A DNA stretch of 64,000 bases from Candidatus Melainabacteria bacterium (GCA_016212515.1 JACRFZ010000043.1:46043-110042); one strand, 5' to 3'. Counted from the stretch's first letter, positions 41,611 through 50,881 are shown. The notes: generated by a model from the sequence alone, not told the origin. A program made the numbers and translations.

Positions 41611-43098
41611 CTAGAACTGGAAGTAGATGAAGGACGGCGAGCTGTCAGGGCTGAAGATGGTGATTATGCACATGAGGGCCACCATTACACTCACCTGGAG
41701 AGCCCAGGGCGGATTTTTGTAGATGGTTTTGTCATTGAGCCAGTTGACCACCGGTTGGGCAATCATGAGGATGGGCAAGAGCACCAGCAGGGCCGGGAAG
41801 ATTATCGGGTCACGAATCTGCAGAACGGCTAGCTGGGCGGCGCTGAAATGCATCAGGTCGGCCGGCACTTGCAGAAGTTTGGTGATGATGACGCCGGCAG
41901 TCTTCATGTCTTCAGCGCGGAAGAACACCCAGCCCACGCAGACAATGTGGAAGGTGGCTATGACTGAAAAGACATGGTAGACCTTAGCTAGAGCCGGGGA
42001 CTCTTTCAACTGCTTGCCCACGCCGATGGCGTCTAGAAGGCGTACATATTCCTTATGAAGGATAAGCACGATACCTTGATAGGCACCCCAGGCCAGGAAG
42101 TGCATGGCTGCACCGTGCCAGAGACCACCCAGAGCCATGGTGATGAAGAGGTTTCTGTAGTTGAGCCACTTGGAGCCTCTCGAACCGCCCAGGGGAATGA
42201 AGAGATAGTCTCTCAACCAGGTGGAGAGGCTTATGTGCCAGCGGTGCCAGAAGTCGGCTACGTTGGCTGCCAGGTAGGGCAGGTTGAAGTTGATCGGTAC
42301 TTTGTAGCCGAACAAAAGGGCTGAACCACGGGCGATGTCGGTGTAACCGGCAAAGTCGAAGAAGATCTGGAAGGCGAAGGCGTAGGTGATAAGCCACATG
42401 TCTACGGAAGAGAAATTCTCGGGATGGGCGAAGCCTGCCTGCACCACCAGGGCCAGATTGTCGGCCAGAAGAACTTTCTTACAAAGACCCATGAGGATCA
42501 GTTGCATACCTTCGTCCAGGTATTCCCACTTGAACTTGATTTTCTCAGTCAACTGAGGAACGAAGTCCTGGTACCGTTTGATCGGTCCGGCTATTTGAGT
42601 GGGGAAGAAGCTGGCGAAGAGGGCCAGGGCCGAGAAGGATTTGACTACAGGCTTACCTCTGTACACTTCCATGGCGTAGTGAATAAATTCGAATACGAAG
42701 AAGGAGATACCCAGGGGCAGGATGATATGCAAGTGGGGCTCGTTCCAGGTGACGCCGAAGAGTCCGAGACCGCCCTTGATGGTGTCCATGGTGAAGTAAG
42801 CGTATTTGAAAATGCCTAGGGTGATCAAGTTAACAGCGATGGTTATGCCGAGCCACACTTTGGGGCTGAAAACATGCTTGCCGCCCTCTGCTTTGGCTGC
42901 CTTATCGATGTAGGGCACGATCAGGAAGTTGGCCAGGGTCAAGCCGAAAATCAGAAGACCGTAGATTGGTCTCCAGGAACAATAGAACACATAGCTTGCC
43001 ACTAGAAGCAGTGGCACCCGCGCTTTTTGCGGGAGAACCCAGTAGAGAAAGAATACCGTCGGTAGAAAGACCAGGTACTGCAGGCTGTTGAATAACAA
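41611..43098 (-). CDS. MBOAT-family O-acyltransferase (AlgI-like), 495 aa
   Basis: A polytopic membrane protein with about ten segments and the MBOAT signatures: FFVFEFIHYAMEVYRG, the DFWHRWHISLSTWLRDYLFIPLGGSRG segment (quoted in part: FWHRWHISLSTWLRDY), and the catalytic histidine in GGLWHGAAMHFLAWG. AlgI-type proteins pass acetyl groups across the inner membrane to a periplasmic SGNH protein. TTG 43098 with AAGGAG seven bases upstream is the start. The three following SGNH genes make the functional set. The polymer is not identified by any neighbouring synthase in the window. Confidence 0.94.
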   Translation of the reverse strand: MLFNSLQYLVFLPTVFFLYWVLPQKARVPLLLVASYVFYCSWRPIYGLLIFGLTLANFLIVPYIDKAAKAEGGKHVFSPKVWLGITIAVNLITLGIFKYAYFTMDTIKGGLGLFGVTWNEPHLHIILPLGISFFVFEFIHYAMEVYRGKPVVKSFSALALFASFFPTQIAGPIKRYQDFVPQLTEKIKFKWEYLDEGMQLILMGLCKKVLLADNLALVVQAGFAHPENFSSVDMWLITYAFAFQIFFDFAGYTDIARGSALLFGYKVPINFNLPYLAANVADFWHRWHISLSTWLRDYLFIPLGGSRGSKWLNYRNLFITMALGGLWHGAAMHFLAWGAYQGIVLILHKEYVRLLDAIGVGKQLKESPALAKVYHVFSVIATFHIVCVGWVFFRAEDMKTAGVIITKLLQVPADLMHFSAAQLAVLQIRDPIIFPALLVLLPILMIAQPVVNWLNDKTIYKNPPWALQVSVMVALMCIITIFSPDSSPSFIYFQF

Positions 43099-43201
43099 GG
43101 TGGTGCTCCTTGAACTGACTCGGGGCGATCTGCTTCAAGCAAGTTGCCTAACTAACAGATTTGAGGCCCCAGCAAAATGTTTCCAATCGCTCATCGCACA
43201 T

Positions 43202-43229
43202 GATATAGGGAGGGTTTCCAATATGTCCA
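43202..43229 (-). promoter_or_regulatory. Possible promoter of the O-acetylation operon
   Basis: On the minus strand TGGACA (43224-43229) and TATATC (43202-43207) are separated by 16 bases and lie about 100 bases before the MBOAT start. Each box matches the sigma-70 consensus only in part (five and four of six), so this is tentative. Confidence 0.35.
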
Positions 43230-43342
43230 GCTTAAGGCGCTTCTCTTAACCTAAAACGTTTATAGTAAGCCTTTGATAATTCGCCTTGAGGCTGATACCC
43301 GTTCAATCTGCGGCGCTTGACAAGCGAGGGTGACAGGAAGCT

Positions 43343-43375
43343 AATAAAAGGCAAGGTGAAATATTATTCACTGCC
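43343..43375 (-). terminator. Intrinsic terminator overlapping the response-regulator stop codon
   Basis: On the minus strand GGCAGTGAA pairs with TTCAC plus TGCC (nine pairs with a two-base bulge), loop TAATAT, followed by TTTTATT. The stop codon TAA is in the loop. It separates the response-regulator gene from the O-acetylation operon. Confidence 0.75.
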
Positions 43376-44083
43376 CTTTTCTTTGGTGAACCCTTCCGCC
43401 ACCAATTGATACCCACCACCGTATACGGTTTTTATATATTTACGATCGCCTTTCTCCAGGCGCGTGCGCAAATGCCTGATGTGTACCCGAATGGTGTCCA
43501 CGTCGTCGTCCGGCGCATAACCCCAGACTTCTTCCAGCAGTTTGCCGGTAGAAACCGTCTGTCCATGGTGCTGCATGAGGCAATGAAGAATTTCAAATTC
43601 TGTCGGTGTGAGCTTTTCGATGCGACCGCCCACCTTGGCCTGTAGGTTCTCGGGAATGAGTGTAATTTCACCTGCCGTGAGAATCTCGGGCAGCGTGGCG
43701 GAATGGGGCACACTGCCGGCCCGTCTCAGGAGGGCGCGCACGCGTACCTGCAACTCGGGAGTGTCGAAAGGCTTGGGCAGGTAGTCGTCGGCACCGGCGT
43801 CGAAGCCGGCCACTTTGTCTTTGGTGGTGGAGAGAGCCGTGAGCATGAGGACTGGTATGGGATTAGTCTGCGGATTTTGCCTGAGCCTCTGGCAGACCGT
43901 GAAACCGTCGAGATCCGGCATCATGACGTCGAGCACGATTAAATCGGGACGATTTTGCTGGGCCATGGCCAGACCCTTGATGCCGTCCGGCGCCGTGACA
44001 ACTTGATGCCCGAGAAGCTCAAGATTGATTTTTACTAATTCAGCGATGGCCAAATCGTCTTCAATGACGAGAATTCTTGACAA
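43364..44083 (-). CDS. OmpR/PhoB-family response regulator (RpaB-like), 239 aa
   Basis: Receiver domain residues 1-120 with the acidic pair near the N-terminus (VIEDD), the phosphorylated Asp in [14 protein letters not shown] near 52, the switch Thr/Ala in LMLTAL and Lys in YLPKPF. The DNA-binding winged helix is about 135-232, ending [21 protein letters not shown] and TVYGGGYQL. In cyanobacteria the close relatives RpaA/RpaB are global regulators; the assignment here is by general resemblance only. No histidine kinase is adjacent. The gene stands alone, with a terminator at its end. Confidence 0.92.
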   Translation of the reverse strand: MSRILVIEDDLAIAELVKINLELLGHQVVTAPDGIKGLAMAQQNRPDLIVLDVMMPDLDGFTVCQRLRQNPQTNPIPVLMLTALSTTKDKVAGFDAGADDYLPKPFDTPELQVRVRALLRRAGSVPHSATLPEILTAGEITLIPENLQAKVGGRIEKLTPTEFEILHCLMQHHGQTVSTGKLLEEVWGYAPDDDVDTIRVHIRHLRTRLEKGDRKYIKTVYGGGYQLVAEGFTKEKGSE

Positions 44084-44146
44084 TGTTTTCTCCGCCTGAT
44101 CTGTTAAGCCTAGCCTGCCGATGCCTTTATTTCCAGATTTTGGAAA

Positions 44147-45283
44147 CTAGTCGGAAGCTCCGACTGTTAATTTTACTGGAATTTTGAGCGGACGGTTGGC
44201 CCTTATCACTGTCAGTGTAACCACTTGGTTTGGTTTCTTGCTCTCTATATAAGACATAAGCGAGTCCACGGAGTTGACCTGGACATTGTCCACGGCCACG
44301 ATCAAATCGGCGAAGCCCCGCTCTATCTGGCGCCATTCCAGCTCACCGTAGCGGTATACCAGCACCCTCGGACCCTGAAGTCCGGCTGCCGCTGCCGGTC
44401 CGCCCCGGGTGAGGCGCATAACCCTGAGCCCGCCGCCTTCTTCGGCTATCACATCGACGCCCATGTCCGGTCTCAGCACCCGGTGGAACTCGATCAACTG
44501 GGGGATTATATTTTTTGCAATGTTGATGGGAATGGCGAAGCCAATCCCCGCTGATTGTCTCGTGCCGCTGAATATGGCTGTATTTATGCCCACTACGCGC
44601 CCGGACAGGTCGAGCAGGGGACCGCCGGAATTGCCAGGATTGATGGCCGCGTCGGTTTGAATGATGCCTTTGATGAGCCTGCCGTTTTCAGATTTTATGG
44701 TTCGTCCGATGGAAGAGACGATGCCTTCTGTGAGGGTACGGTCGAAACCGAAAGGATTACCAATAGCCAACACCCGGCGCCCGACCTCCAGAGAGGAAGA
44801 GTCGCCCAGGGGAATGGGTGTGAGAGTGATGCCCTTGGGTGGCTTGATTCTCAGCACGGCCAGGTCGGTCTGTGAATCGTAACCGACCAGGCTGGCTTGC
44901 ACGGTGGAACCGTCATAGAGAGTGACCAGCAGGTGATCGGAACCCCGCACCACATGGTGATTGGTGAGAATATAGCCTTCCGTGCCGATGATGAAGCCGG
45001 AACCGAAGCCGTCCGCCGGTACGGCATTGGTCATCATTTCTTCCGCCGATGACACGGTGGAAATGTTCACCACGCCCCGATTGGAAGCTTTATAAATGCG
45101 GATGAAAAGCTTTTCTTCTTCCGTCAATGAAGTTTTTGTGGCGGCAGTGCTTACTTTGGGTTCTCTGACCGCCGGCTTACCACTCTCGGCCTCGGCCGCG
45201 GTGACTATGCAACTGCCGCAGGCAGCGGTGAGGGCAGCAGTGAGGAAAAGCAGCCACTTCCTTTTAGGGTTTGCTTCTTTCAT
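44147..45283 (-). CDS. HtrA/DegP-like trypsin-family serine protease with PDZ domain, 378 aa
   Basis: ATG 45283, with AGGAAGG just upstream and one base after the plsY stop, is preferred over the longer frame that overlaps plsY. An N-terminal hydrophobic segment (about 9-28) is a signal peptide or anchor. Catalytic triad: His in LTNHHVVRG near 106, Asp in SQTDLAVLRI near 138, Ser in NPGNSGGPLLD near 218. One PDZ domain follows (about 270-375). The family degrades or refolds damaged envelope proteins. It closes an operon with the J-domain protein, der and plsY. Confidence 0.93.
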   Translation of the reverse strand: MKEANPKRKWLLFLTAALTAACGSCIVTAAEAESGKPAVREPKVSTAATKTSLTEEEKLFIRIYKASNRGVVNISTVSSAEEMMTNAVPADGFGSGFIIGTEGYILTNHHVVRGSDHLLVTLYDGSTVQASLVGYDSQTDLAVLRIKPPKGITLTPIPLGDSSSLEVGRRVLAIGNPFGFDRTLTEGIVSSIGRTIKSENGRLIKGIIQTDAAINPGNSGGPLLDLSGRVVGINTAIFSGTRQSAGIGFAIPINIAKNIIPQLIEFHRVLRPDMGVDVIAEEGGGLRVMRLTRGGPAAAAGLQGPRVLVYRYGELEWRQIERGFADLIVAVDNVQVNSVDSLMSYIESKKPNQVVTLTVIRANRPLKIPVKLTVGASD

Positions 45284-45284
45284 T

Positions 45285-45926
45285 TCAGCTTCCTTCCTTT
45301 TTAGCGCCTGTGATGCGGGGCTCTGTTCCATTCATGAGGCGCTTGATGTTGGCCTTGTGGCGCAAGGTGACATAGAGGCAACCGATAATGCTGTATACGA
45401 CAAAGGCGCGAGGTACGTGAAAGAGAATCATGTAACCCACATTGGCCGCGGCAGCAGTCATGGAGGCCAGGGAAACGATGCGGGAGATGAAGACTATGGC
45501 GATCCAGGTGAGGAAGGTAAGCCCACCTGCCGGCAGGGAGAGGGCCAGCATGGTGCCAAGCCCGGTGGCGGCACTTTTCCCGCCGCCGAAGCCTAGAAAA
45601 ATCGACTTGCTGTGACCGATTATGGCGGTCAGTGCCACTACCACTGGTGCAATATCGCTCAGGTCGAAGGCCAGGTTGCCTGTATTGAAAGTCAGATCGG
45701 CGCTTATCTTTTGTGAGTACATCACCGGCAGGTAGCCCTTGAGCAAATCGATGATCATCGTGAGAATGCCTTCGACCTTGCCGACGGAGCGGTAAACATT
45801 GGTGGCGCCGGTGGAGCAGGAGCCCACTTTGCGAACGTCTATGCCGCGAGCTTTGCCAATCCAGTAGCCGGTGGGAATGGAACCGATTAGATAAGCTGCC
45901 AGAATCTGGAGGATGAGAGAGAGCAT
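45285..45926 (-). CDS. plsY: Acyl-phosphate glycerol-3-phosphate acyltransferase PlsY
   Basis: 213 residues with about six membrane segments. The three family motifs are present: IGSIPTGYWIGKARGIDVRKVGSCSTGATNVYR (quoted in part: GSIPTGYWIG and GSCSTGATNVYR), then HSKSIFLGFGGGKSAATGLG. PlsY moves an acyl group from acyl phosphate to glycerol-3-phosphate, the first step of phospholipid synthesis. It starts 25 bases after der. Confidence 0.96.
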   Translation of the reverse strand: MLSLILQILAAYLIGSIPTGYWIGKARGIDVRKVGSCSTGATNVYRSVGKVEGILTMIIDLLKGYLPVMYSQKISADLTFNTGNLAFDLSDIAPVVVALTAIIGHSKSIFLGFGGGKSAATGLGTMLALSLPAGGLTFLTWIAIVFISRIVSLASMTAAAANVGYMILFHVPRAFVVYSIIGCLYVTLRHKANIKRLMNGTEPRITGAKKEGS

Positions 45927-45951
45927 GGCGCAGTTCTACTAGAATGGAAGG

Positions 45952-47376
45952 TTAGGGTTCTTTCTTGGAGCGGGCGACTATTCGGATGGGCGCGCCCACA
46001 AAGCCGAAGGCTTCCCGCAGCTTTCTTTCCAGATAGGTCTCATAGTTGCGTCCCATTAGTTTTGCATCCGAGACTTTCAAGACGAAGGTAGGCGGATTGA
46101 TGGAAACCTGGGTGGAATAATAGACCTTCAGCCTTTTGCCCCGTTTGCTGGCCGGCGGCGGTGAGAGTGCTACTGCTTCATTCAAGATCTGGTTCACCAG
46201 ACCGGTATTGATTCGCCTTGAGGACTCCGCAAAAGCTCGCTCCGCTGCCTCTATAATTTTTTGCACGCGCAGCTTGCTGATTGCGGAGGTGAAAAGCACT
46301 TCCGCGTATGAAAGACTGCGCAACTCGCGTTTGATCAAGTCGGTGAAATTATTCATGGTGGTGGAAGAGCGGTCTTCTATCAAGTCCCACTTATTCATGA
46401 CTATCACGGCGGCTTTTCCGGCTTCTTCGATTTTTGAAGCCAGCTTCTGGTCCTGGTCTGAAATTTCCAAACCGGCATCCAGCACAAGAATAACTACATC
46501 GGCCCGGTCTAGGGCCTTGAGAGAACGCACCACGCTGAAAGCTTCCACGCCATAGTCCACTCTCGATTTCCGCCTGATGCCGGCGGTGTCTACCAGGGTG
46601 ATTTCTCGTCCGTGAAAAGTGATCTTGGTATCCACCGCATCACGGGTGGTGCCGGGTTCGTCGGCCACGATAGAGCGCTTCTCGCCGCAGAGCACATTAG
46701 TGATGGAAGATTTACCTACATTGGGGCGGCCCACAATGGCAATGGAGATCGGGCAGGTGAGAGGGTCTCTCTTATCTTCCAGGGCGTCTTCTTCCAATTC
46801 TTTGGCCCGGGCATTGATTACATCGTAGCGATTGTGCTTTTCCTTTTCTCCTTTCTTCTTGCCGTTATCGGGAAAGTGAGAAATGATGGCGTCGAGCATG
46901 TCGCCCACTGAACCGGAGCCGGTCATGGCGGAAAGCGGCATGGGCTCACCCAGACCTAAACCGTAAAATTCCATGATGGCATTGGTTTCTTTCAGGGAGT
47001 CGATTTTGTTGACTGCCAGAATCACAGGTTTCTTGACGCGCCGGATAATATTGGCTACTTCTTCATCGGCGCCGGTAATTCCTTCCTTGCCGTCTACCAT
47101 GAAGATAATTACGTCGGCCTGCAGCAGGGCTTGCTTTACCTGCTCCAGTACTTCCTTGGCCATTGGTTCGAAGCTCTTGCCTTCATCCGGCAGTATACCC
47201 CCGGTGTCCACAAGAATGAAATCACGACCGGACCAGTCACATTCACGGTAGATGCGATCGCGGGTGATACCGGGTGTATCATCGACGATGGCGTGCTTCT
47301 CTTGAATGCAACGGTTGAAGAATGTGGATTTGCCCACATTGGGGCGTCCTACGATGACGACGATTGGTTTAGACAT
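45952..47376 (-). CDS. der: Ribosome-associated GTPase Der (EngA)
   Basis: 474 residues with two tandem GTPase domains, the hallmark of Der. First G1 GRPNVGKSTFFN near residue 8, G3 VDTGG, G4 NKID; second G1 GRPNVGKSSITN near 218, G3 DTAG, G4 NKWD. The C-terminal KH-like domain (about 390-474) includes PPTFVLKVSDAKLM. It helps assemble the 50S ribosomal subunit. It lies 11 bases after the J-domain gene. Confidence 0.97.
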   Translation of the reverse strand: MSKPIVVIVGRPNVGKSTFFNRCIQEKHAIVDDTPGITRDRIYRECDWSGRDFILVDTGGILPDEGKSFEPMAKEVLEQVKQALLQADVIIFMVDGKEGITGADEEVANIIRRVKKPVILAVNKIDSLKETNAIMEFYGLGLGEPMPLSAMTGSGSVGDMLDAIISHFPDNGKKKGEKEKHNRYDVINARAKELEEDALEDKRDPLTCPISIAIVGRPNVGKSSITNVLCGEKRSIVADEPGTTRDAVDTKITFHGREITLVDTAGIRRKSRVDYGVEAFSVVRSLKALDRADVVILVLDAGLEISDQDQKLASKIEEAGKAAVIVMNKWDLIEDRSSTTMNNFTDLIKRELRSLSYAEVLFTSAISKLRVQKIIEAAERAFAESSRRINTGLVNQILNEAVALSPPPASKRGKRLKVYYSTQVSINPPTFVLKVSDAKLMGRNYETYLERKLREAFGFVGAPIRIVARSKKEP

Positions 47377-47387
47377 GGGTGAAAACT

Positions 47388-49463
47388 TTACTTCTTATCC
47401 TGGCCTTTATCAGGCGGCTTCTGCCCCATGATAAAGGGCTTGCCTGATTCTTGCGGCTTAGCGCCTGTTTGCCCGCCAAACTTCTTACCGAGCTTGGGTG
47501 TTTGGGCCTCTATCCATTTAACCAGCTCAACTTTGGCGTTGTTCAGGTAAATAGCCGTCTCGGTGTCGCCGCCTGTATCGGGGTGAACGCCCGGTTGCGA
47601 CATCTCCCTTTTCCAGGCGTCGACAACCAATTTGACTGTCAGTTCTTCCGGTCTTACTCCCAGGATCATGCAAGCCTTACGTATTTCCGGCGGCACCACT
47701 CGCGGTGCGCTGACGGGGGCGGCTTGTTGTTCCGGGGCTCCGGCGGAGGCTTTCCCTCCCACGAATTTATTGCGCACCCCTGCTTTCAGGCTTTCTGCAT
47801 CGATGCGGGGGTTGTTGCCGCCGGTCTGCACGGTTTCGGGTGGTGCTTTCTCGGCGGTCTGCGTCTCGTATTCTGCTTGCTTGATGCGATTCTTTACCAG
47901 TTCTCTCAGGTCTTGAGAGGCAGCCGGCTTGGCAGCCTGTTCGCTTTCATCGGCGGCTTCTTGCGGTAGTACTACGTCTTCTATCACTTCTATCTGAGAA
48001 AGCTCCTCGATGTCTTCCAGTCCCTCGAAGATATCCAGCTTATCGAGGTCGAGCTCGTCGCGGTGGGTATCCTCTATTTTGACGGCATTGAGCGCGTCGT
48101 ATGTCGATAGTTCCGGTGGTTTCTTTTCCTCGTCCAGGGAATCAGCCATCGGTCCTCCGGCATTGATCGGTCTTGCGAAGGGGGAAGTGCTTGCGGCTTC
48201 GGGGCTTTCGTATAGCCCCCCGCCCATGGTCAGGCTGCCGCTGTTTATGTCGTCCATGTCCATATAGCTGCGGATATGGCGTTCTTCTGATTTTTTCTTC
48301 TTCTGTCTTGAGACTTCTTCCTGCCGCGCCGCTTCCTCAGCTTTGGCCTGGGCCTGGAAGAAAGCTGCGGCGCCTGGTATGGGTTGTGTTTCGTTCTGAT
48401 TGGGCCTATCTGGTGTTTCGGCTTGGACCGGTTTTTCCTGCTTGATGGACGGCATGCTGCCGGTCTGGAGCTGTTTTCGATCGGCTATCACCACCGCATC
48501 TTCTTCGTCCGCCTCGGGCATCACCGGTGCCTGCACAAATGGTTCGAAGTAGAGGTTGATGTTGGGGCGGCCGGCTACGGCACTGTACTGATAGACGGTT
48601 TCAATTTCCCGCCAGGAAAAATTGCCGTAATTATCTTTGCCCTCGGTCGGCACAAAAGAGTTGTGGGCGGCGTTGAAGACTTTTTCGTTGTAAGAAGGCT
48701 CCGGCGATGAAAATTCACCGGTATCGGTAATGTTCTCCTCTTCACTCTGCCTGGAGCCGTTGCCGCTGTCGGCAGCCCCCTTCACTTCCGCTTCCTTCTC
48801 GGGGGGCGCTGCTTCCGCAGTCGGCGCATTTTGCGGGGGTGGCAAGGTATCTCTCTGGGGATCTCTCTGGGGATCTCTCTGGGTATCTCTCTGGGGGGCG
48901 CTGGCCGGCACTTCCGCTTCCACTACTTCATGTTCAACTGTTGTATGACCGACGGCAGGATTATCGCCGGTGTTTTCCTGACTGGCGGCCGGGACTGCTT
49001 CTTCCTTGCCGGCTTTCTGCTGTCCGTCCGCCAGACCCTTGTTGTAGCCCAGGTGCCAGGAGTTTTGCAGTTGCATGGCCAGAGTCTCGGCTTCCTGTTC
49101 TAAGTCGGTAACCTTGGCTTCTGCGGCCAGCAGTTGTTCTTCTATGGCCATACCCCTGTCGTAAAGTTCCTGGTTGACTTCCGCCAGCTTGGCAAGCTCC
49201 TCTTCCAGTCCTCTTACTTTCAAAAGCAGTTCGCTATCCATGGAGAAAGTAGCGCTGTCACCCTGGGTTTTGCGGCGCGCTTCAATAATTCTGCCCATCA
49301 ATTCACGGCTTTCAAAGAGCAACTCCGGGGCCAAGCCCAGGTGTCTGGCCAGGGTGAAAGGGTTGATGTCCAAATCATCACCCTTGACTGCCTTGATGGC
49401 CGCATCTACGACTTCCAGGCTAAGTTCCACTTCTTCCTGTCGCTTGTCTTCTTCTGGCGCCAT
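47388..49463 (-). CDS. Coiled-coil protein with C-terminal J domain, 691 aa
   Basis: Start ATG 49463 is preferred; the frame runs on to 49529 without a good start. Residues 20-70 are a helical head (PFTLARHLGLAPELLFESRELM), 80-140 a coiled coil, and about 150-580 is acidic, low-complexity sequence with an RDxQ repeat. Residues about 588-655 look like a J domain: ACMILGVRPEELTVKLVVDAWKRE followed by VHPDTGGD, which contains the HPD motif that stimulates Hsp70, then a third helix, AIYLNNAKVELVKWI. This suggests a DnaK co-chaperone with a large disordered adaptor. It heads the operon with der, plsY and the protease. Upstream lies a repeat tract. Confidence 0.8.
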   Translation of the reverse strand: MAPEEDKRQEEVELSLEVVDAAIKAVKGDDLDINPFTLARHLGLAPELLFESRELMGRIIEARRKTQGDSATFSMDSELLLKVRGLEEELAKLAEVNQELYDRGMAIEEQLLAAEAKVTDLEQEAETLAMQLQNSWHLGYNKGLADGQQKAGKEEAVPAASQENTGDNPAVGHTTVEHEVVEAEVPASAPQRDTQRDPQRDPQRDTLPPPQNAPTAEAAPPEKEAEVKGAADSGNGSRQSEEENITDTGEFSSPEPSYNEKVFNAAHNSFVPTEGKDNYGNFSWREIETVYQYSAVAGRPNINLYFEPFVQAPVMPEADEEDAVVIADRKQLQTGSMPSIKQEKPVQAETPDRPNQNETQPIPGAAAFFQAQAKAEEAARQEEVSRQKKKKSEERHIRSYMDMDDINSGSLTMGGGLYESPEAASTSPFARPINAGGPMADSLDEEKKPPELSTYDALNAVKIEDTHRDELDLDKLDIFEGLEDIEELSQIEVIEDVVLPQEAADESEQAAKPAASQDLRELVKNRIKQAEYETQTAEKAPPETVQTGGNNPRIDAESLKAGVRNKFVGGKASAGAPEQQAAPVSAPRVVPPEIRKACMILGVRPEELTVKLVVDAWKREMSQPGVHPDTGGDTETAIYLNNAKVELVKWIEAQTPKLGKKFGGQTGAKPQESGKPFIMGQKPPDKGQDKK
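48849..48896 (+). repeat. Four 12-base tandem repeats inside the J-domain gene
   Basis: ATCTCTCTGGGG occurs four times without spacing (third copy ends in T). On the coding strand it encodes four R-D-x-Q units. A multiple of three means copy-number change would keep the frame and vary the protein length. Confidence 0.9.
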
Positions 49464-49536
49464 GTAGTGTCTTGACTTCCTCAGCCTGTCAGCTTTTTCC
49501 AGCCTGACCCGTGCCCTAATACTAATCAACTTAATT

Positions 49537-49576
49537 GGTTAATCGGTTAATCGGTTAACCGGTCAACCGGCGAACC
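49537..49576 (+). repeat. Five 8-base degenerate repeats between divergent genes
   Basis: GGTTAATC, GGTTAATC, GGTTAACC, GGTCAACC, GGCGAACC in direct succession. The third unit, GGTTAACC, is itself a palindrome. The tract lies in the 305-base space between the J-domain gene (-) and acylphosphatase (+). Apart from it the space shows no clear promoter; the 49600-49760 part is AT-rich on the side of acylphosphatase. Iterated 8-base spacing could be a protein-binding array. Confidence 0.8.
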
Positions 49577-49768
49577 TTTGCCTGAGGAACCACCTTTGCT
49601 AAACTCACAGTGATGGTGCCAGGCAATTGGTTCCTCCATTGTAGCCGCTTGGCCATCTTTCTATATTGATTTTATTAAAGTCTGAGTGTTTTAGGAAATT
49701 CAGACTTGCCCCTTTAATTCACGGACGATCGCTCCGGTTACCGACAGGGGTGGGCAAGGGAAGTAATT

Positions 49769-50086
49769 ATGGAGAAAAAGACTGTCTATTTCAAAGTAAC
49801 CGGGCGAGTTCAGGGAGTCTTTTACCGGCAGAGCACACGCTATACCGCCCAGAACCTAGGTCTTACCGGCTTTGTGCGCAATTTACCGGATGGCTCGGTG
49901 GAGGGCCTGGCCCATGGTGACGGGCAGTCCCTTGCCGTTCTTATGGATTACTGCCGCCAGGGACCGCCTGCTGCTCAGGTCGAGCAACTTGTGGAGCGGT
50001 TTCTGGAAGAGGCTGAGCTTTCCACCTGGCTGGCGAATTTTGCCGCCGCCGAACTACCTGCTGCTTTTCTTGTCTTGCGAGACTGA
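49769..50086 (+). CDS. acyP: Acylphosphatase
   Basis: 105 residues with the two catalytic features: GRVQGVFYRQSTRYTAQNLGLTGFVRN carries the Arg of the phosphate loop (quoted in part: GRVQGVFYRQ), and the Asn of GFVRNLPDGSVEG is the second catalytic residue. The enzyme hydrolyses acyl phosphates in the cytoplasm. AAGGGAAG precedes the ATG. The gene ends three bases from the convergent permease gene. Confidence 0.95.
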   Translation: MEKKTVYFKVTGRVQGVFYRQSTRYTAQNLGLTGFVRNLPDGSVEGLAHGDGQSLAVLMDYCRQGPPAAQVEQLVERFLEEAELSTWLANFAAAELPAAFLVLRD

Positions 50087-50089
50087 AAC

Positions 50090-50881
50090 CTAGAGTCTTT
50101 TCCATACCATCAAGCGGTTTTCCAGCTTTTCAATGATGAAGGTGAAGACGAGGGCAATCACTATCAGGGCGAAGATCCCCACAAAAACCGTGGCCATATC
50201 GTAAAGAGCGGAAGCCTTGACGATCATGCATCCCAGTCCCTGTTCGGAAGAGATGAATTCGCCGATGAAGGCCCCCATGAGGGCCAGGCCGATGTTGATT
50301 TTCATGGCGTTCAAGACCCAGATCAAGGAGGAGGGCACCACCACCAGTCGAAAAATCTGGCTGCGTTTGGCTCCCACTACCTGCATCAGTCTCAGGTAAC
50401 GCTTTTCCACCGACATCGCTCCCATGTAACTTTGCACCAGGGCCATGCAGACGGTGGAGAGAAAGGCCAGCATGATTTTTGAAGTTATTTCGATGCCGAA
50501 CCAGGAAATAATGATCGGTGAAAGCGCAAAAATCGGTACGGCCGAAAGTGCGGTTATATAGGGGCGGGAAATTTGTGCCACCAGGCGGGAGTACCAGAGT
50601 GCCAGTCCCAATAAGGCTCCCAGCGTGGTGCCGAGCAGGAAGCCGGCCAGGGCTTCGCTGATGGTCACCAGGCTATTTGTCCAGAGCTCACCGGATTCTA
50701 TGAGGCGAAGCAACGCCTGCCAGACTTTCTCCGGGCTGGAGAAAATAAATTGCTTTTGCGGGTCACTGCCTGTGCAAAGGTGCCAGACCAGCAGGAAGAG
50801 CAAAAACGGTAGCGGGTAAAGCAGCTTTACCCAGGGGCTGTTTAGGTTTAGTTCGCATTCGTCTTGACCGGCCGTGTTCAT
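50090..50881 (-). CDS. ABC transporter permease, NitT/TauT type (SsuC-like), 263 aa
   Basis: Six membrane segments and the cytoplasmic EAA-type loop AMKINIGLALMGAFIGEF near residue 205. The family brings nitrate, sulfonates, taurine or thiamine precursors across the inner membrane. It follows the ATPase by 17 bases and the binding protein, forming a complete importer. The substrate is not shown by neighbours. Confidence 0.9.
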   Translation of the reverse strand: MNTAGQDECELNLNSPWVKLLYPLPFLLFLLVWHLCTGSDPQKQFIFSSPEKVWQALLRLIESGELWTNSLVTISEALAGFLLGTTLGALLGLALWYSRLVAQISRPYITALSAVPIFALSPIIISWFGIEITSKIMLAFLSTVCMALVQSYMGAMSVEKRYLRLMQVVGAKRSQIFRLVVVPSSLIWVLNAMKINIGLALMGAFIGEFISSEQGLGCMIVKASALYDMATVFVGIFALIVIALVFTFIIEKLENRLMVWKRL

